From contig NZ_VFEV01000041.1 of the NCBI RefSeq assembly GCF_007858275.1, positions 1-63,114 of the forward strand: DNA of 63,114 bases, read 5' to 3'. Position 1 is the stretch's first letter; each line of letters opens with the position of its first letter. The notes beneath the pieces are model-generated. The model saw only the letters and a list, made by a program, of their open reading frames with translations, was not told where the DNA came from and did no database searches. Below are positions 17,351-24,857 of the stretch, one piece after another. The position numbers and the translations under genes were made by a program. This stretch comes from Pseudomonas proteolytica. Its GTDB lineage: Bacteria > Pseudomonadota > Gammaproteobacteria > Pseudomonadales > Pseudomonadaceae.

Positions 17351-17351
17351 G

Positions 17352-17410
17352 GTATACCCCTCCTACCTATGCAAGTCGCATGATAGGCATACCTAGTACC
17401 CCTATGCAAG
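17352..17410 (-). promoter_or_regulatory. Putative DmeR operator
   Basis: The region upstream of dmeR has two copies of a C/G tract flanked by AT steps: TATACCCCTCCTA (from 17353) and TAGTACCCCTATG (from 17394). RcnR-family repressors recognise such G-tract sites flanked by AT-rich inverted repeats. Confidence 0.55.
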
Positions 17411-17650
17411 CGTCGTATGACGGAGAGGCCGCCCGCAGTGCCTTGCTGGAAAGCGATGCTTCAAGTGTGGAGGGTCAGGCCGAAGGGGGTAATCGCAGAA
17501 AACGGAGATGTTTGTACGCTAAGCCATGCTGCTCTGCTGCAAGCATTGTTCGGCACTGTTGCGTCCGGTTGAAGTACGCCTCAACCCGGCGTCAGGCCGA
17601 CCAACAGGGATCTCAAAACGCATGCCTCCTCATTTCTTAACTACAATGAT

Positions 17651-17708
17651 GGGAGCTGAAGGATCAGCTCCCATCAACAAAAATCCCGTCAGTCATGACG
17701 GTTTTTTT
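17651..17708 (+). terminator. Tandem hairpins with T-run
   Basis: GGGAGCTG/CAGCTCCC (17651-17672) is followed by CCGTCA-GTCA-TGACGG and seven Ts (17686-17708), a good intrinsic terminator on the plus strand inside the nested element. Confidence 0.75.
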
Positions 17709-17760
17709 GTTTTCAGTCCGCATCGCTGAACAGATGACCAGTAAATTGCGTTCGTACAGA

Positions 17761-18000
17761 TCATGGTGAGCTGATGCGGGTAGGTGTTGTTATGGTGGTT
17801 TGATCGCACTCCATGTTCAGTCTTTCGCATTCCGCATCTGCTTCTATCCGTGTCGAGTAGGTGAACTGCAATCGCTGCTTACCTTGATTGTCATAAATAT
17901 CAAAACCAGCCGGAACTGTAGTGGAGTGAAAGCGAGCTCCATTGCGAACCGATCCTGTTTCGGTGGGGATCGCAGGAACAACAACGAATCTCTGGATCAT
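17761..18000 (-). CDS. Hypothetical protein, 79 residues
   Basis: A short frame between the Tn21-like ends. The product (MIQRFVVVPAIPTETGSVRNG ... GFDIYDNQGKQRLQFTYSTRIEADAECERLN) looks like a compact beta-rich domain. It has no signal peptide. It is the only gene-like content of the nested element. I do not recognise a family. Confidence 0.5.
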   Translation of the reverse strand: MIQRFVVVPAIPTETGSVRNGARFHSTTVPAGFDIYDNQGKQRLQFTYSTRIEADAECERLNMECDQTTITTPTRISSP

Positions 18001-18553
18001 CTTCGCGTCCTTGTGTTGAGTGAACCTTAACTAATAGCGACAGCCCGCCACTTCTTCAAGTTTTGAGAAGTCCTATGACAACCAAACAACCCGAGGCGGT
18101 GGCCTGTCAGGTTGAGCTCATAGAGGTTTGTAGGGAAACGTCAGGAAAAGCCGAAATAGACCCTACCTTGACGTACCTCCGTCGTCCGGCCTGACGCCGG
18201 GTTGAGGCGTACTCCATTCGGACACAGACTGCACAACGCAAGGGCTTACAGACTGTCAGCAGGGGCTTATCGTACGATTTTTTCCGTTTTCTCTATGCAC
18301 CCCAGACAACGCGATAGGCGTGCGCGGATTGTCCGAAGTCGCCAGCCATTCAGGAGGACTTGAGGTGGATTGCACGCAAGCCTTTATAGAACAACCGCAT
18401 GCGAAGCAAATGTCCTAATTTTCCCTTATCTCGGCATGACCCCTGCTCCAACCGGACATAGGCCGTGTCACAAAGGCTGAAGCCGGTCGGTTGTCGCTTA
18501 GTGTGCGGAACTCCTTTTTTTGCGATCTCCCCAAACCAGGGTGCAGGCAAGAC

Positions 18554-18584
18554 TTGACCTTGCCATCATGTCAACGTTTATGCT
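18554..18584 (+). promoter_or_regulatory. MerR/CueR-type promoter of copZ
   Basis: TTGACC (18554-18559) and TATGCT (18579-18584) are separated by 19 bp, the lengthened spacer of MerR-activated promoters, with a dyad TTGAC-N11-GTCAA over the spacer. It lies 44 bases before the copZ start. A CueR-type activator is implied but not encoded in this window. Confidence 0.75.
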
Positions 18585-18627
18585 GTGTTTGCGGCTAAAG
18601 AAGCCGCTCAATACGAGAGGAATAACT

Positions 18628-18828
18628 ATGTTCGTCTTAGATGTGTCCGGCATTGGTTGCGGCAGCTGCATTAGCAAAATCACCAAAGCTATTCACGCGT
18701 TGGATAGCGAGGCAAGGGTTTTGGTGGATCGTGCTGCCGGCAAGGTCAACGTTGAAAGTAGCGAAAACCCTGAGCGAGTCCGCGCAGCTGTGGAAACATT
18801 GGGTTTTCCTTCCAAAATCAGCGCCTGA
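18628..18828 (+). CDS. copZ: CopZ-like copper chaperone
   Basis: ATG 18628 follows GAGAGG. The 66-residue product is a single HMA domain: metal loop GIGCGSC (Cys-x-x-Cys) at residues ~9-14, then SKITKAIHALDSEARVLVDRAAGKVNV and a C-terminal ETLGFPSKI. It has no signal peptide, so it buffers Cu(I) in the cytosol and hands it to P1B-ATPases. It is the only visible gene behind a MerR-type promoter rather than a cop box. Confidence 0.9.
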   Translation: MFVLDVSGIGCGSCISKITKAIHALDSEARVLVDRAAGKVNVESSENPERVRAAVETLGFPSKISA

Positions 18829-18873
18829 TGGTGCTGATCCGCTCCAGCTTTAACGCTCCCATATACAGGCTCT

Positions 18874-18904
18874 CCCTGGGCTCATTTCAGATATGAGCCC
18901 AGGG
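18874..18904 (+). terminator. Perfect hairpin after copZ
   Basis: CCCTGGGCTCAT (18874-18885) pairs perfectly with ATGAGCCCAGGG (18893-18904), 45 bases past the copZ stop. No clear T-run follows, so it may be a 3'-end stabiliser. The next ~190 bases show no gene. Confidence 0.55.
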
Positions 18905-19097
18905 CCGAGATAAGCTGATCAAAGTCTTCTTAGCGCTTTCCTGGAGTAATAGCTTCAGCACCTATCCAGCCCGCCTCAATGGTTCAATGAGCACAATGTG
19001 GTAGGCAATGGGTCGAAGTCTGCTGACATTGACTTTAGGGCAACCAGGGCAGAGATAACCGGCCTGTTCTATAGTGCAAGTACTTGTTTTTTGGCAA

Positions 19098-19511
19098 TTA
19101 CTCCCCACGAAGAGCCTTAATCAGGCCTTTAAATGAACCATTGAGTCGGGTGAACGCTGCCTCGAAATGAATTTCATTTTCCGTATACTTCGCAAGCTCG
19201 ACTTGCTGATCCACGGTATTTTGGTCCAGGGACGGTTGATTTGGAATTCTGTAAAGTAAAGCTCTCTCATCAATTTCGGCTGCTGATCCGTTCCCAGCAA
19301 TGTGCTTTAGGTTTGTTGTTTGTAAAGAAAACTGAGCATCCGTCATTCGCTTTGACTGGCTTGCAAGCAAGGCAGGAAAGTCCAAGTCGCGGGCCTTGAA
19401 ATTTGGCGTATCGGCGTTAGCTATATTATTGCTCAGCACCTCCGCTCTTTGGCTGCGATAAATTAACGCTCTTTCCGCAGAACCAACGGCTTTTTCAAAA
19501 TTAATACTCAC
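19098..19511 (-). CDS. flgB: Orphan FlgB-like flagellar rod protein
   Basis: GTG 19511 follows AAGGTG. The 137-residue protein has the full rod-protein layout: N-terminal FEKAVGSAERALIYRSQRAEVLSNNIANADTPNFKARDLDF, a short middle domain, and the C-terminal heptad NTVDQQVELAKYTENEIHFEAAFTRLNGSFKGLIKAL. Length and motifs match FlgB. No flagellar gene is nearby; flgB normally starts a large flgBCDE operon. It is probably an accessory second copy carried in with the island. Flanking DNA (19530-19760) is AT-rich. Whether it is expressed or functional cannot be told. Confidence 0.8.
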   Translation of the reverse strand: MSINFEKAVGSAERALIYRSQRAEVLSNNIANADTPNFKARDLDFPALLASQSKRMTDAQFSLQTTNLKHIAGNGSAAEIDERALLYRIPNQPSLDQNTVDQQVELAKYTENEIHFEAAFTRLNGSFKGLIKALRGE

Positions 19512-19769
19512 GTCTAATCACCTTTGTGGAATTACCAGTCCCGACGCAATACGCATATCGAACACTCAAGGTTAAATACAATGCATCAGCGTCGGCGAAT
19601 TTCAGATCCTGTTCAGCTGTTCAAAAACCGTCGAATCTCTTTAAAAATGACAGGAAGCTTACAAAATTGTCATATATAAATTTTAATCGGTTAAATACGA
19701 TGCAGTGTTACTTGGATGAGTGAGAGCTTACGAATTAATCCGCCTGCTATTCAATAGAAAAGTGGCAGC

Positions 19770-19785
19770 CTGACACAACTGTAAT
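19770..19785 (+). promoter_or_regulatory. CopR operator upstream of ptrA
   Basis: CTGACACAACTGTAAT: both half-sites (CTGACA, TGTAAT) intact with a diverged centre. It lies 125 bp before the ATG at 19911. Confidence 0.8.
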
Positions 19786-19910
19786 ATTCACCTAAGGTTT
19801 CTGACAGGGGATGAGTCCTAAAGTTATATCGAGCCTTGAGCTCAGCCCCCAAGAATCATTTTTCAATGTGGATTCAACGGGATGACCAAAACTTATTCGA
19901 GGATACCCCC

Positions 19911-20120
19911 ATGAAATCCATTAAAACCCTGTTTGTCATAGCCGCTTTGACCGTCTCTTCTCTGGCGATGGCCGAAGGTGGCGGTGACCGGACGTTCGCG
20001 CGCCGCATGGAGGCTGCAATGAAGAGGTCAATGGACGCGTACCAAATTGCCCAAAAGCAAGGCACTCAACCCCCAGTAGCCGAGAGCAAAGCCAACGCTG
20101 TCGACCAAGCCAAATATTGA
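19911..20120 (+). CDS. ptrA: PtrA-like secreted copper-induced protein
   Basis: ATG 19911 gives 69 residues: signal peptide MKSIKTLFVIAALTVSSLAMA then AEGGGDRTFARRMEAAMKRSMDAYQIAQKQ and a short polar tail. It is close to P. aeruginosa PtrA, which is CopR/CopS-controlled and copper-induced. PtrA was first described as a cytoplasmic repressor of the type III regulator ExsA, but the signal peptide here argues for a periplasmic role. It sits just upstream of copA with its own cop box. No Cys; only Met and charged residues. Confidence 0.85.
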   Translation: MKSIKTLFVIAALTVSSLAMAEGGGDRTFARRMEAAMKRSMDAYQIAQKQGTQPPVAESKANAVDQAKY

Positions 20121-20141
20121 ACGGCTCGATGCACTCCCAAG

Positions 20142-20157
20142 CTGACAGAAATGTAAT
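20142..20157 (+). promoter_or_regulatory. CopR operator of the copA operon
   Basis: CTGACAGAAATGTAAT, perfect consensus, 181 bp before the copA ATG. Likely controls copA through copG. Confidence 0.9.
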
Positions 20158-20338
20158 CACCTCGGTGGTTAAAATGTGGCAATTTCTGAGCTCGCCTGCC
20201 CTATGAGTTTAGTCCTTTGCGGCGGCGGGCAAGGTTCATAGAGATTCGAGACGAGCTCCTGAGAGCCCGCTAACCTATAAGCATAATCCACAGCGTGTTT
20301 CACACGGTTTCCCTTTCGACTGACTGGATATAAACGGC

Positions 20339-22210
20339 ATGCATTCCAAAACCTCTAGGCGGACATTCGTTAAAGGCTTGGCCGCTGGTGGCATTCTCGG
20401 CGGCTTTGGCCTTTGGCGCACTCCTGTATGGGCAGTGACCAGTCCTGGTCTGCCGAGCGTACTCACCGGCAACGAATTTGATCTGTTTATTGGTGAAACC
20501 CCGGTAAACATCACCGGCTCGCCACGCACGGCCATGACCATCAATGGCTCCTTGCCGGGACCATTGCTGCGCTGGCGCGAAGGGGAAACGGTCACGCTGC
20601 GGGTAAAAAACCGCCTGGATCAGGACACTTCAATCCATTGGCACGGGATCATCTTGCCGGCCAACATGGATGGAGTGCCGGGCTTGAGTTTCCACGGCAT
20701 CGCCCCCGATGGCATGTACGAGTATAAATTCAAGGTGCATCAGAACGGTACGTACTGGTACCACAGCCACTCGGGCTTTCAGGAACAAGCTGGCGTATAT
20801 GGCCCCATCGTGATCGATTCAAAAGAGCCGGAGCCTTTTCAGTACGACCGCGATTACGTGGTGATGCTGACCGACTGGACCGATGAAGATCCTGCTCGCG
20901 TCATGGCCAAGCTCAAGAAACAATCGGACTACTACAACCACCACAAGCGTACCGTGGGCGACTTCATCGACGATGTCAGCGAGAAAGGCTGGTCCGCGAC
21001 AGTGGCGGATCGGAAGATGTGGGCCGAAATGAAAATGAACCCCACCGATCTCGCGGACGTCAGTGGGGATACTTACACCTACCTCATGAACGGCCAGGCC
21101 CCCAACGGTAACTGGACAGGTATTTTTAAGCCGGGAGAGAAGCTGCGCCTACGCTTCATTAACGGCTCGGGTATGAGCTATTTCGACGTCCGTATCCCAG
21201 GCTTGAAAATGACCGTTGTGGCCGCCGACGGCCAGCACGTCAACCCGGTCAGCGTCGACGAATTCCGCATCGCCGTGGCAGAGACCTATGACGTGATCGT
21301 CGAGCCTGCCAGTCAAGAGGCGTATACCATTTTTGCCCAGTCCATGGATCGAACCGGTTATGCGCGCGGAACCTTGGCCGTGCGCGAAGGATTGAAGGCG
21401 CCGATACCGGCGATTGATCCTCGCCCTCTTGTGACCATGGATGACATGGGGATGGGCGGTATGGCCGGTATGGACCATGGCAGCATGGCGGGCATGGATG
21501 GCGGCGCTACGAAGCAAGGTGGCATGTCCGGTATGGCCGGCATGGATCACAGCAAAATGACCGGCATGGGCCAGGATGACATGTCCAATATGACCGGTAT
21601 GGACCAAAGCAATATGGCAGGTATGGACCAGGGTGACATGTCCGGTATGGCAGGTATGGGCGGCATGGGCGGCATGGGCGGAGAGATGCAGACTCACCCC
21701 GCCTCCGAAACCAATAACCCCCTGGTTGACATGCAAGCCATGACCCCTACGCCGAAGCTCAACGATCCGGGTATTGGCTTGCGCAACAATGGCCGTCGCG
21801 TGCTTACCTACTCTGACCTTAAGAGCACTTTCCAGGATCCGGATGGCCGCGAGCCCAATCGCACCATTGAGCTGCACCTGACCGGTCATATGGAAAAGTT
21901 CGCCTGGTCATTCAACGGCATCAAATTCTCTGACGCCGAACCATTGCGCCTCAAGTATGGCGAGCGTCTGCGCATTACGCTGGTGAACGACACCATGATG
22001 ACTCACCCCATCCACCTCCACGGTATGTGGAGTGACCTTGAGGATGAGAACGGGAAATTCATGGTGCGCAAACACACGATCGACATGCCACCAGGAACCA
22101 AACGCAGCTATCGAGTCACCGCTGATGCGTTGGGTCGCTGGGCCTATCACTGCCACCTGCTATTCCATATGGAAATGGGCATGTTCCGTGAAGTACGGGT
22201 TGATGAGTAA
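20339..22210 (+). CDS. copA: CopA, periplasmic multicopper oxidase
   Basis: The 623-residue protein carries a Tat signal (TSRRTFVKGLAAGG). It has three cupredoxin domains with all copper ligands: His100 (HWHG), His142/His144 (WYHSHSG), His556/559/561 (HPIHLHG) and His604-Cys605-His606 ... His610 ... Met615. Residues ~367-451 are an insert of tandem MAGMDHG/MSGM-type repeats that bind many Cu(I) ions. CopA oxidises Cu(I) to Cu(II) and sequesters copper in the periplasm. It starts an operon with the Met/His protein, copB, cytochrome c and copG. The ribosome site is weak (GGATAT); the start matches known CopA N-termini. Confidence 0.96.
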   Translation: MHSKTSRRTFVKGLAAGGILGGFGLWRTPVWAVTSPGLPSVLTGNEFDLFIGETPVNITGSPRTAMTINGSLPGPLLRWREGETVTLRVKNRLDQDTSIHWHGIILPANMDGVPGLSFHGIAPDGMYEYKFKVHQNGTYWYHSHSGFQEQAGVYGPIVIDSKEPEPFQYDRDYVVMLTDWTDEDPARVMAKLKKQSDYYNHHKRTVGDFIDDVSEKGWSATVADRKMWAEMKMNPTDLADVSGDTYTYLMNGQAPNGNWTGIFKPGEKLRLRFINGSGMSYFDVRIPGLKMTVVAADGQHVNPVSVDEFRIAVAETYDVIVEPASQEAYTIFAQSMDRTGYARGTLAVREGLKAPIPAIDPRPLVTMDDMGMGGMAGMDHGSMAGMDGGATKQGGMSGMAGMDHSKMTGMGQDDMSNMTGMDQSNMAGMDQGDMSGMAGMGGMGGMGGEMQTHPASETNNPLVDMQAMTPTPKLNDPGIGLRNNGRRVLTYSDLKSTFQDPDGREPNRTIELHLTGHMEKFAWSFNGIKFSDAEPLRLKYGERLRITLVNDTMMTHPIHLHGMWSDLEDENGKFMVRKHTIDMPPGTKRSYRVTADALGRWAYHCHLLFHMEMGMFREVRVDE

Positions 22211-22222
22211 AGGAGACGGGTT

Positions 22223-22495
22223 ATGAACACATATCTGAATCGTAAGTCGCTGATCGGTTGCGCCCTCGTCATTGGCCTATTAGGGGGAGTGCCCGTTGCA
22301 CTGGCAGGAGAAAGCGGTGGCGATCATTCCCATCCAACTCCTGCATCATCAACGGACAAGCCAGAGTCAACCCAAAAACCCAAGACCAATGAATCCAAAA
22401 CCGATCACAGTTCCATGGACCATGGCTCGATGGATCACAGCAAAATGAGCGATGAGTCGATGGATCATGACCAAAAAACTAAAAAAGCGGATTGA
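22223..22495 (+). CDS. Small Met/His-rich periplasmic protein of the copAB operon
   Basis: The 90-residue protein begins 12 bases after copA with GGAGACGGGTT upstream. It has a signal peptide (to ~28, VALA) and the mature start GESGGDHSHP, then a disordered tail with DHSSMDHGSMDHSKM repeats. The repeats are the same as those in the CopB N-terminus encoded next, so this may be a duplicated and detached CopB head that acts as a soluble copper buffer. It ends 4 bases before the copB start, so translation is coupled. Confidence 0.75.
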   Translation: MNTYLNRKSLIGCALVIGLLGGVPVALAGESGGDHSHPTPASSTDKPESTQKPKTNESKTDHSSMDHGSMDHSKMSDESMDHDQKTKKAD

Positions 22496-22499
22496 GATC

Positions 22500-23567
22500 A
22501 TGACCAGTAATTTTTTACGCCCAACCCTGCTGGCACTGACCGTCTCCATCAGCCCCGCTTTTTTTGGCTTGGCGAACGCCGCTGAGGCAATGGATCCGTC
22601 GATGACCATGCCCTCGAGTTCGGACTCGAAACCCTCGGGGGTTCAAAAGTCGATCCCCGCCAAAGACAGCCAGATGGACCATTCCAAGATGGATCATGGT
22701 TCGATGGAGCCTATGGACCACAGTAAAATGAACATGGGCCAAGGCCAAGAAAAGCCGATGGACCATAGCAAAATGAATCATGGGCAAATGGATCAAGGCC
22801 AGATGGAAGGCATGGACCACAGCAAAATGAGTATGGATGCAAGGGCGACTACCACGAGCCGAACCCCTATTCCGGTACTGACCGACGCTGATCGTGAAGC
22901 CGCCTTTCCTCCGGTGGCTGGTCATGGCCTCTCTGACAAAAGCCTCAACACGTTCTTTCTCCTCGATCAGTTCGAGTATCAGGACGCTGACAACGGCAGT
23001 GCCCTGAGCTGGGACGCTACGGGATGGATCGGTGGGGACGTTGATCGTCTGTGGCTGCGTTCGGAAGGTGAACGTACCAACGGTGTAACCGAGAGCGCCG
23101 AACTCACAGCACTGTGGGGGCACTCGATCAGTCCGTGGTGGGACGTTGTTACCGGGGTGCGTCAAGATTTTAAACCAGGCTCGCCACAGACTTGGGGCGC
23201 TTTGGGTATCCAAGGGATGGCTCTCTACAACTTTGAAGCGGAAGCCACCGCATTCATTGGTGAGAACGGGCAGACCGCGGCTCGGTTAGAGGGCGATTAC
23301 GACATTCTGCTTACCAATCGCTTGATCTTGCAGCCCACAGCCGAAATGAATTTTTACGGGAAAAACGACCCGCAACGCGGCATTGGTTCTGGTTTGGCCA
23401 ATACCGAAGTAGGTTTGCGGTTGCGCTACGAGCTTGTCCGCGAGTTTGCCCCCTACATCGGCGTTACCTGGAGTCGCTCCTATGGCAAGACCGCAGACCT
23501 CGCTAGCGATGAAGGAGAGGATACGAACGAGGCGCGATTTGTCGTAGGTATTCGGATGTGGTTTTGA
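22500..23567 (+). CDS. copB: CopB, outer-membrane copper resistance protein
   Basis: ATG 22500 (MTSNFLRPTLLALTVS) is chosen for its signal peptide; the frame extends 16 codons upstream into the previous gene. The 355-residue product has a Met/His repeat region (~residues 30-110; QMDHSKMDHGSMEPMDHSKM) followed by the CopB beta-barrel (LNTFFLLDQFEYQDADNGSALSWDATGWIGGD ... EARFVVGIRMWF) ending in an aromatic residue as outer-membrane barrels do. CopB is the outer-membrane partner of CopA. Complete. Confidence 0.94.
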   Translation: MTSNFLRPTLLALTVSISPAFFGLANAAEAMDPSMTMPSSSDSKPSGVQKSIPAKDSQMDHSKMDHGSMEPMDHSKMNMGQGQEKPMDHSKMNHGQMDQGQMEGMDHSKMSMDARATTTSRTPIPVLTDADREAAFPPVAGHGLSDKSLNTFFLLDQFEYQDADNGSALSWDATGWIGGDVDRLWLRSEGERTNGVTESAELTALWGHSISPWWDVVTGVRQDFKPGSPQTWGALGIQGMALYNFEAEATAFIGENGQTAARLEGDYDILLTNRLILQPTAEMNFYGKNDPQRGIGSGLANTEVGLRLRYELVREFAPYIGVTWSRSYGKTADLASDEGEDTNEARFVVGIRMWF

Positions 23568-23576
23568 GAACCTTAT

Positions 23577-24371
23577 ATGAAAAGAACAATAAAAACGTTG
23601 GCTGCTGCCGGTGTGGTTGCAGTCATCATGGGGGCCGGCGTCGTGCATTTTGGTGTGTTCAACGTTGGGGCCGATGAACCCCACTCCGATCCCGTTTACG
23701 CACTTCTGTCCACTGCTCGGGATCGCTCGATTGCAGTGCGTTCACGCGACATTAAAGTCCCCGACCTAAGCGATGAAGCTCTCATTCGTGCAGGTGCAGG
23801 CAATTACAACTCAATGTGCATTGGCTGCCACCTCGCTCCGAGTGTCGCTGGAACCGAGTTGAGTAAAAGCCTTTACCCGGCACCTCCAAATCTTTCAAAA
23901 CTGGGCGTTGATGGAAATCCAGCTGCCGCCTTCTGGATCATCAAGCACGGTATCAAGTCCACAGGCATGCCAGCCTGGGGCAAAAGCATGGCCGACCCCT
24001 ACATCTGGGGGATGGTTGCTTTTCTTCAGCAGCTTCCCGCCTTGGATGCAGAGCAATATAAGGCCCTGACAGCAAGCAGCGATGGCCACCAACACGGTGG
24101 CGGCGAGACCAAAATGCATAACCATGAAGGACAGCATGACGGTCAAAAAGAGGCTGCCGCTGGACATCATGATGCAGGCGGAGCTGAAGAAGTAGCTGAG
24201 TCCGACGATCATCATGACGACAAAAATAGTGCGCATCTTCATGATGAAGACGCAGCACCCTCTCAGGATGAAAGTACTGAGCATGCTCATACTGAGGGTG
24301 CAGATGCTCCTGCGGATCAGCCAAAAACTCATACCCATGCTGATGGGAAGGAGCATACCCATGCGAAATAA
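23577..24371 (+). CDS. Membrane-anchored cytochrome c with a His-rich tail
   Basis: The 264-residue protein has an uncleaved-looking N-terminal membrane anchor (residues 8-28) and one c-type heme site, Cys81-Ile-Gly-Cys84-His85, with Met131 (STGMPAWG) as axial ligand. After residue ~165 the protein becomes a long His/Asp/Glu-rich, disordered tail (about 25 His), probably metal-binding. In cop operons such cytochromes may accept electrons from CopA during Cu(I) oxidation; that link is inference. It starts 9 bases after copB and overlaps copG by 11 bases. Confidence 0.82.
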   Translation: MKRTIKTLAAAGVVAVIMGAGVVHFGVFNVGADEPHSDPVYALLSTARDRSIAVRSRDIKVPDLSDEALIRAGAGNYNSMCIGCHLAPSVAGTELSKSLYPAPPNLSKLGVDGNPAAAFWIIKHGIKSTGMPAWGKSMADPYIWGMVAFLQQLPALDAEQYKALTASSDGHQHGGGETKMHNHEGQHDGQKEAAAGHHDAGGAEEVAESDDHHDDKNSAHLHDEDAAPSQDESTEHAHTEGADAPADQPKTHTHADGKEHTHAK

Positions 24372-24828
24372 CTTTCTTCGTCCTGGCCGGGCACTTCGCC
24401 TCGCTGCATTCGCGGCTCTGTTTATCAGTTCCGCTGGTCATGCAGCAGAATCGATGACGATCGACGTCCATCGTGACGCTAACTGTGGATGCTGCAAGAA
24501 GTGGATGCAGCACCTTGAAGCTAACGGCTTCACCGTCGTTGATCATGTAGAAACCAACATGAGCGCGGTCAAGCAGGGCCTGGGTGTTGCTCCGCGTCTC
24601 TCGTCATGCCACACCGCGGTGATCAACGGCAAGTTTGTTGAAGGCCACGTGCCTGCCGAGCAAATAGTTGCTTTGAGCAAACGCGACGACCTTATCGGGA
24701 TAGCTGTGCCGGGCATGCCGGCAGGCTCGCCTGGCATGGAGGTCGGTGGGAAGCAGGATGTTTATCAGGTCATCGGCCTGAGCAAAGCAGGTACTGACCA
24801 AGTGATTGCCGAGTACATGGCAAACTAA
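24361..24828 (+). CDS. copG: CopG, periplasmic DUF411 copper protein
   Basis: ATG 24361 follows GGAAGGAG and overlaps the cytochrome gene by 11 bases; longer upstream starts lie inside that gene. The 155-residue product has a signal peptide (to AGHAAES) and the DUF411 cysteine motif Cys42-Gly-Cys44-Cys45 (NCGCCKKW) plus Cys83-His84 (SSCHTAVI) and His96 (FVEGHVP). These form the Cu cluster site known from CopG structures. CopG is thought to interconvert Cu(I)/Cu(II) in the periplasm. Last gene of the copA operon. Confidence 0.9.
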   Translation: MRNNFLRPGRALRLAAFAALFISSAGHAAESMTIDVHRDANCGCCKKWMQHLEANGFTVVDHVETNMSAVKQGLGVAPRLSSCHTAVINGKFVEGHVPAEQIVALSKRDDLIGIAVPGMPAGSPGMEVGGKQDVYQVIGLSKAGTDQVIAEYMAN

Positions 24829-24857
24829 GTTTCAAACTTTCCTTGATTCTTGCATGA

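Larger units (their letters stand above)
17485..18303. repeat. Nested pair of Tn21-like inverted repeats
   Basis: Two ~38-bp ends face each other: GGGGGTAATCGCAGAAAACG at 17485 and, inverted, GGGGTGCATAGAGAAAACGG ending at 18303. Both continue GTACGCTAAGC/GTACGATAAGC as in Tn21/Tn501 ends. About 80 bp inside each, a second inverted repeat (CGGCCTGACGCCGGGTTGAG...) is present at ~17573-17602 and ~18188-18217, giving matching subterminal structure. No 5-bp duplication flanks the pair. This is probably a small Tn3-derived element inside the larger one. Confidence 0.65.
15114..18443. mobile_element. Tn3-family element lacking a transposase, carrying dmeRF
   Basis: The element is bounded by perfect 35-bp inverted repeats at 15114-15148 and 18409-18443, both beginning GGGGTCATGCCGAGATAAGG, with the GGGG start typical of Tn3-family ends. 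It is flanked by the direct repeat TGCTC. Only a 3' scrap of tnpA remains beside the left end, as expected for the tnpA position in Tn3 elements. Cargo is a DUF1289 protein, a hypothetical protein, DmeF, its RcnR-type regulator and a nested inverted-repeat block. It must have moved with transposase supplied in trans, like the TIME elements of Pseudomonas. Confidence 0.9.

Noticed and set aside
17480..18308. Target duplication for the nested Tn21-like pair
   Set aside because: CCGAA/CGAAG on the left versus AGACA on the right do not match.
21430..21690. Short tandem repeats that could be taken for a repeat array
   Set aside because: They are in-frame Met/His/Gly codon repeats of the CopA copper-binding insert, irregular in length, without spacers of a CRISPR.
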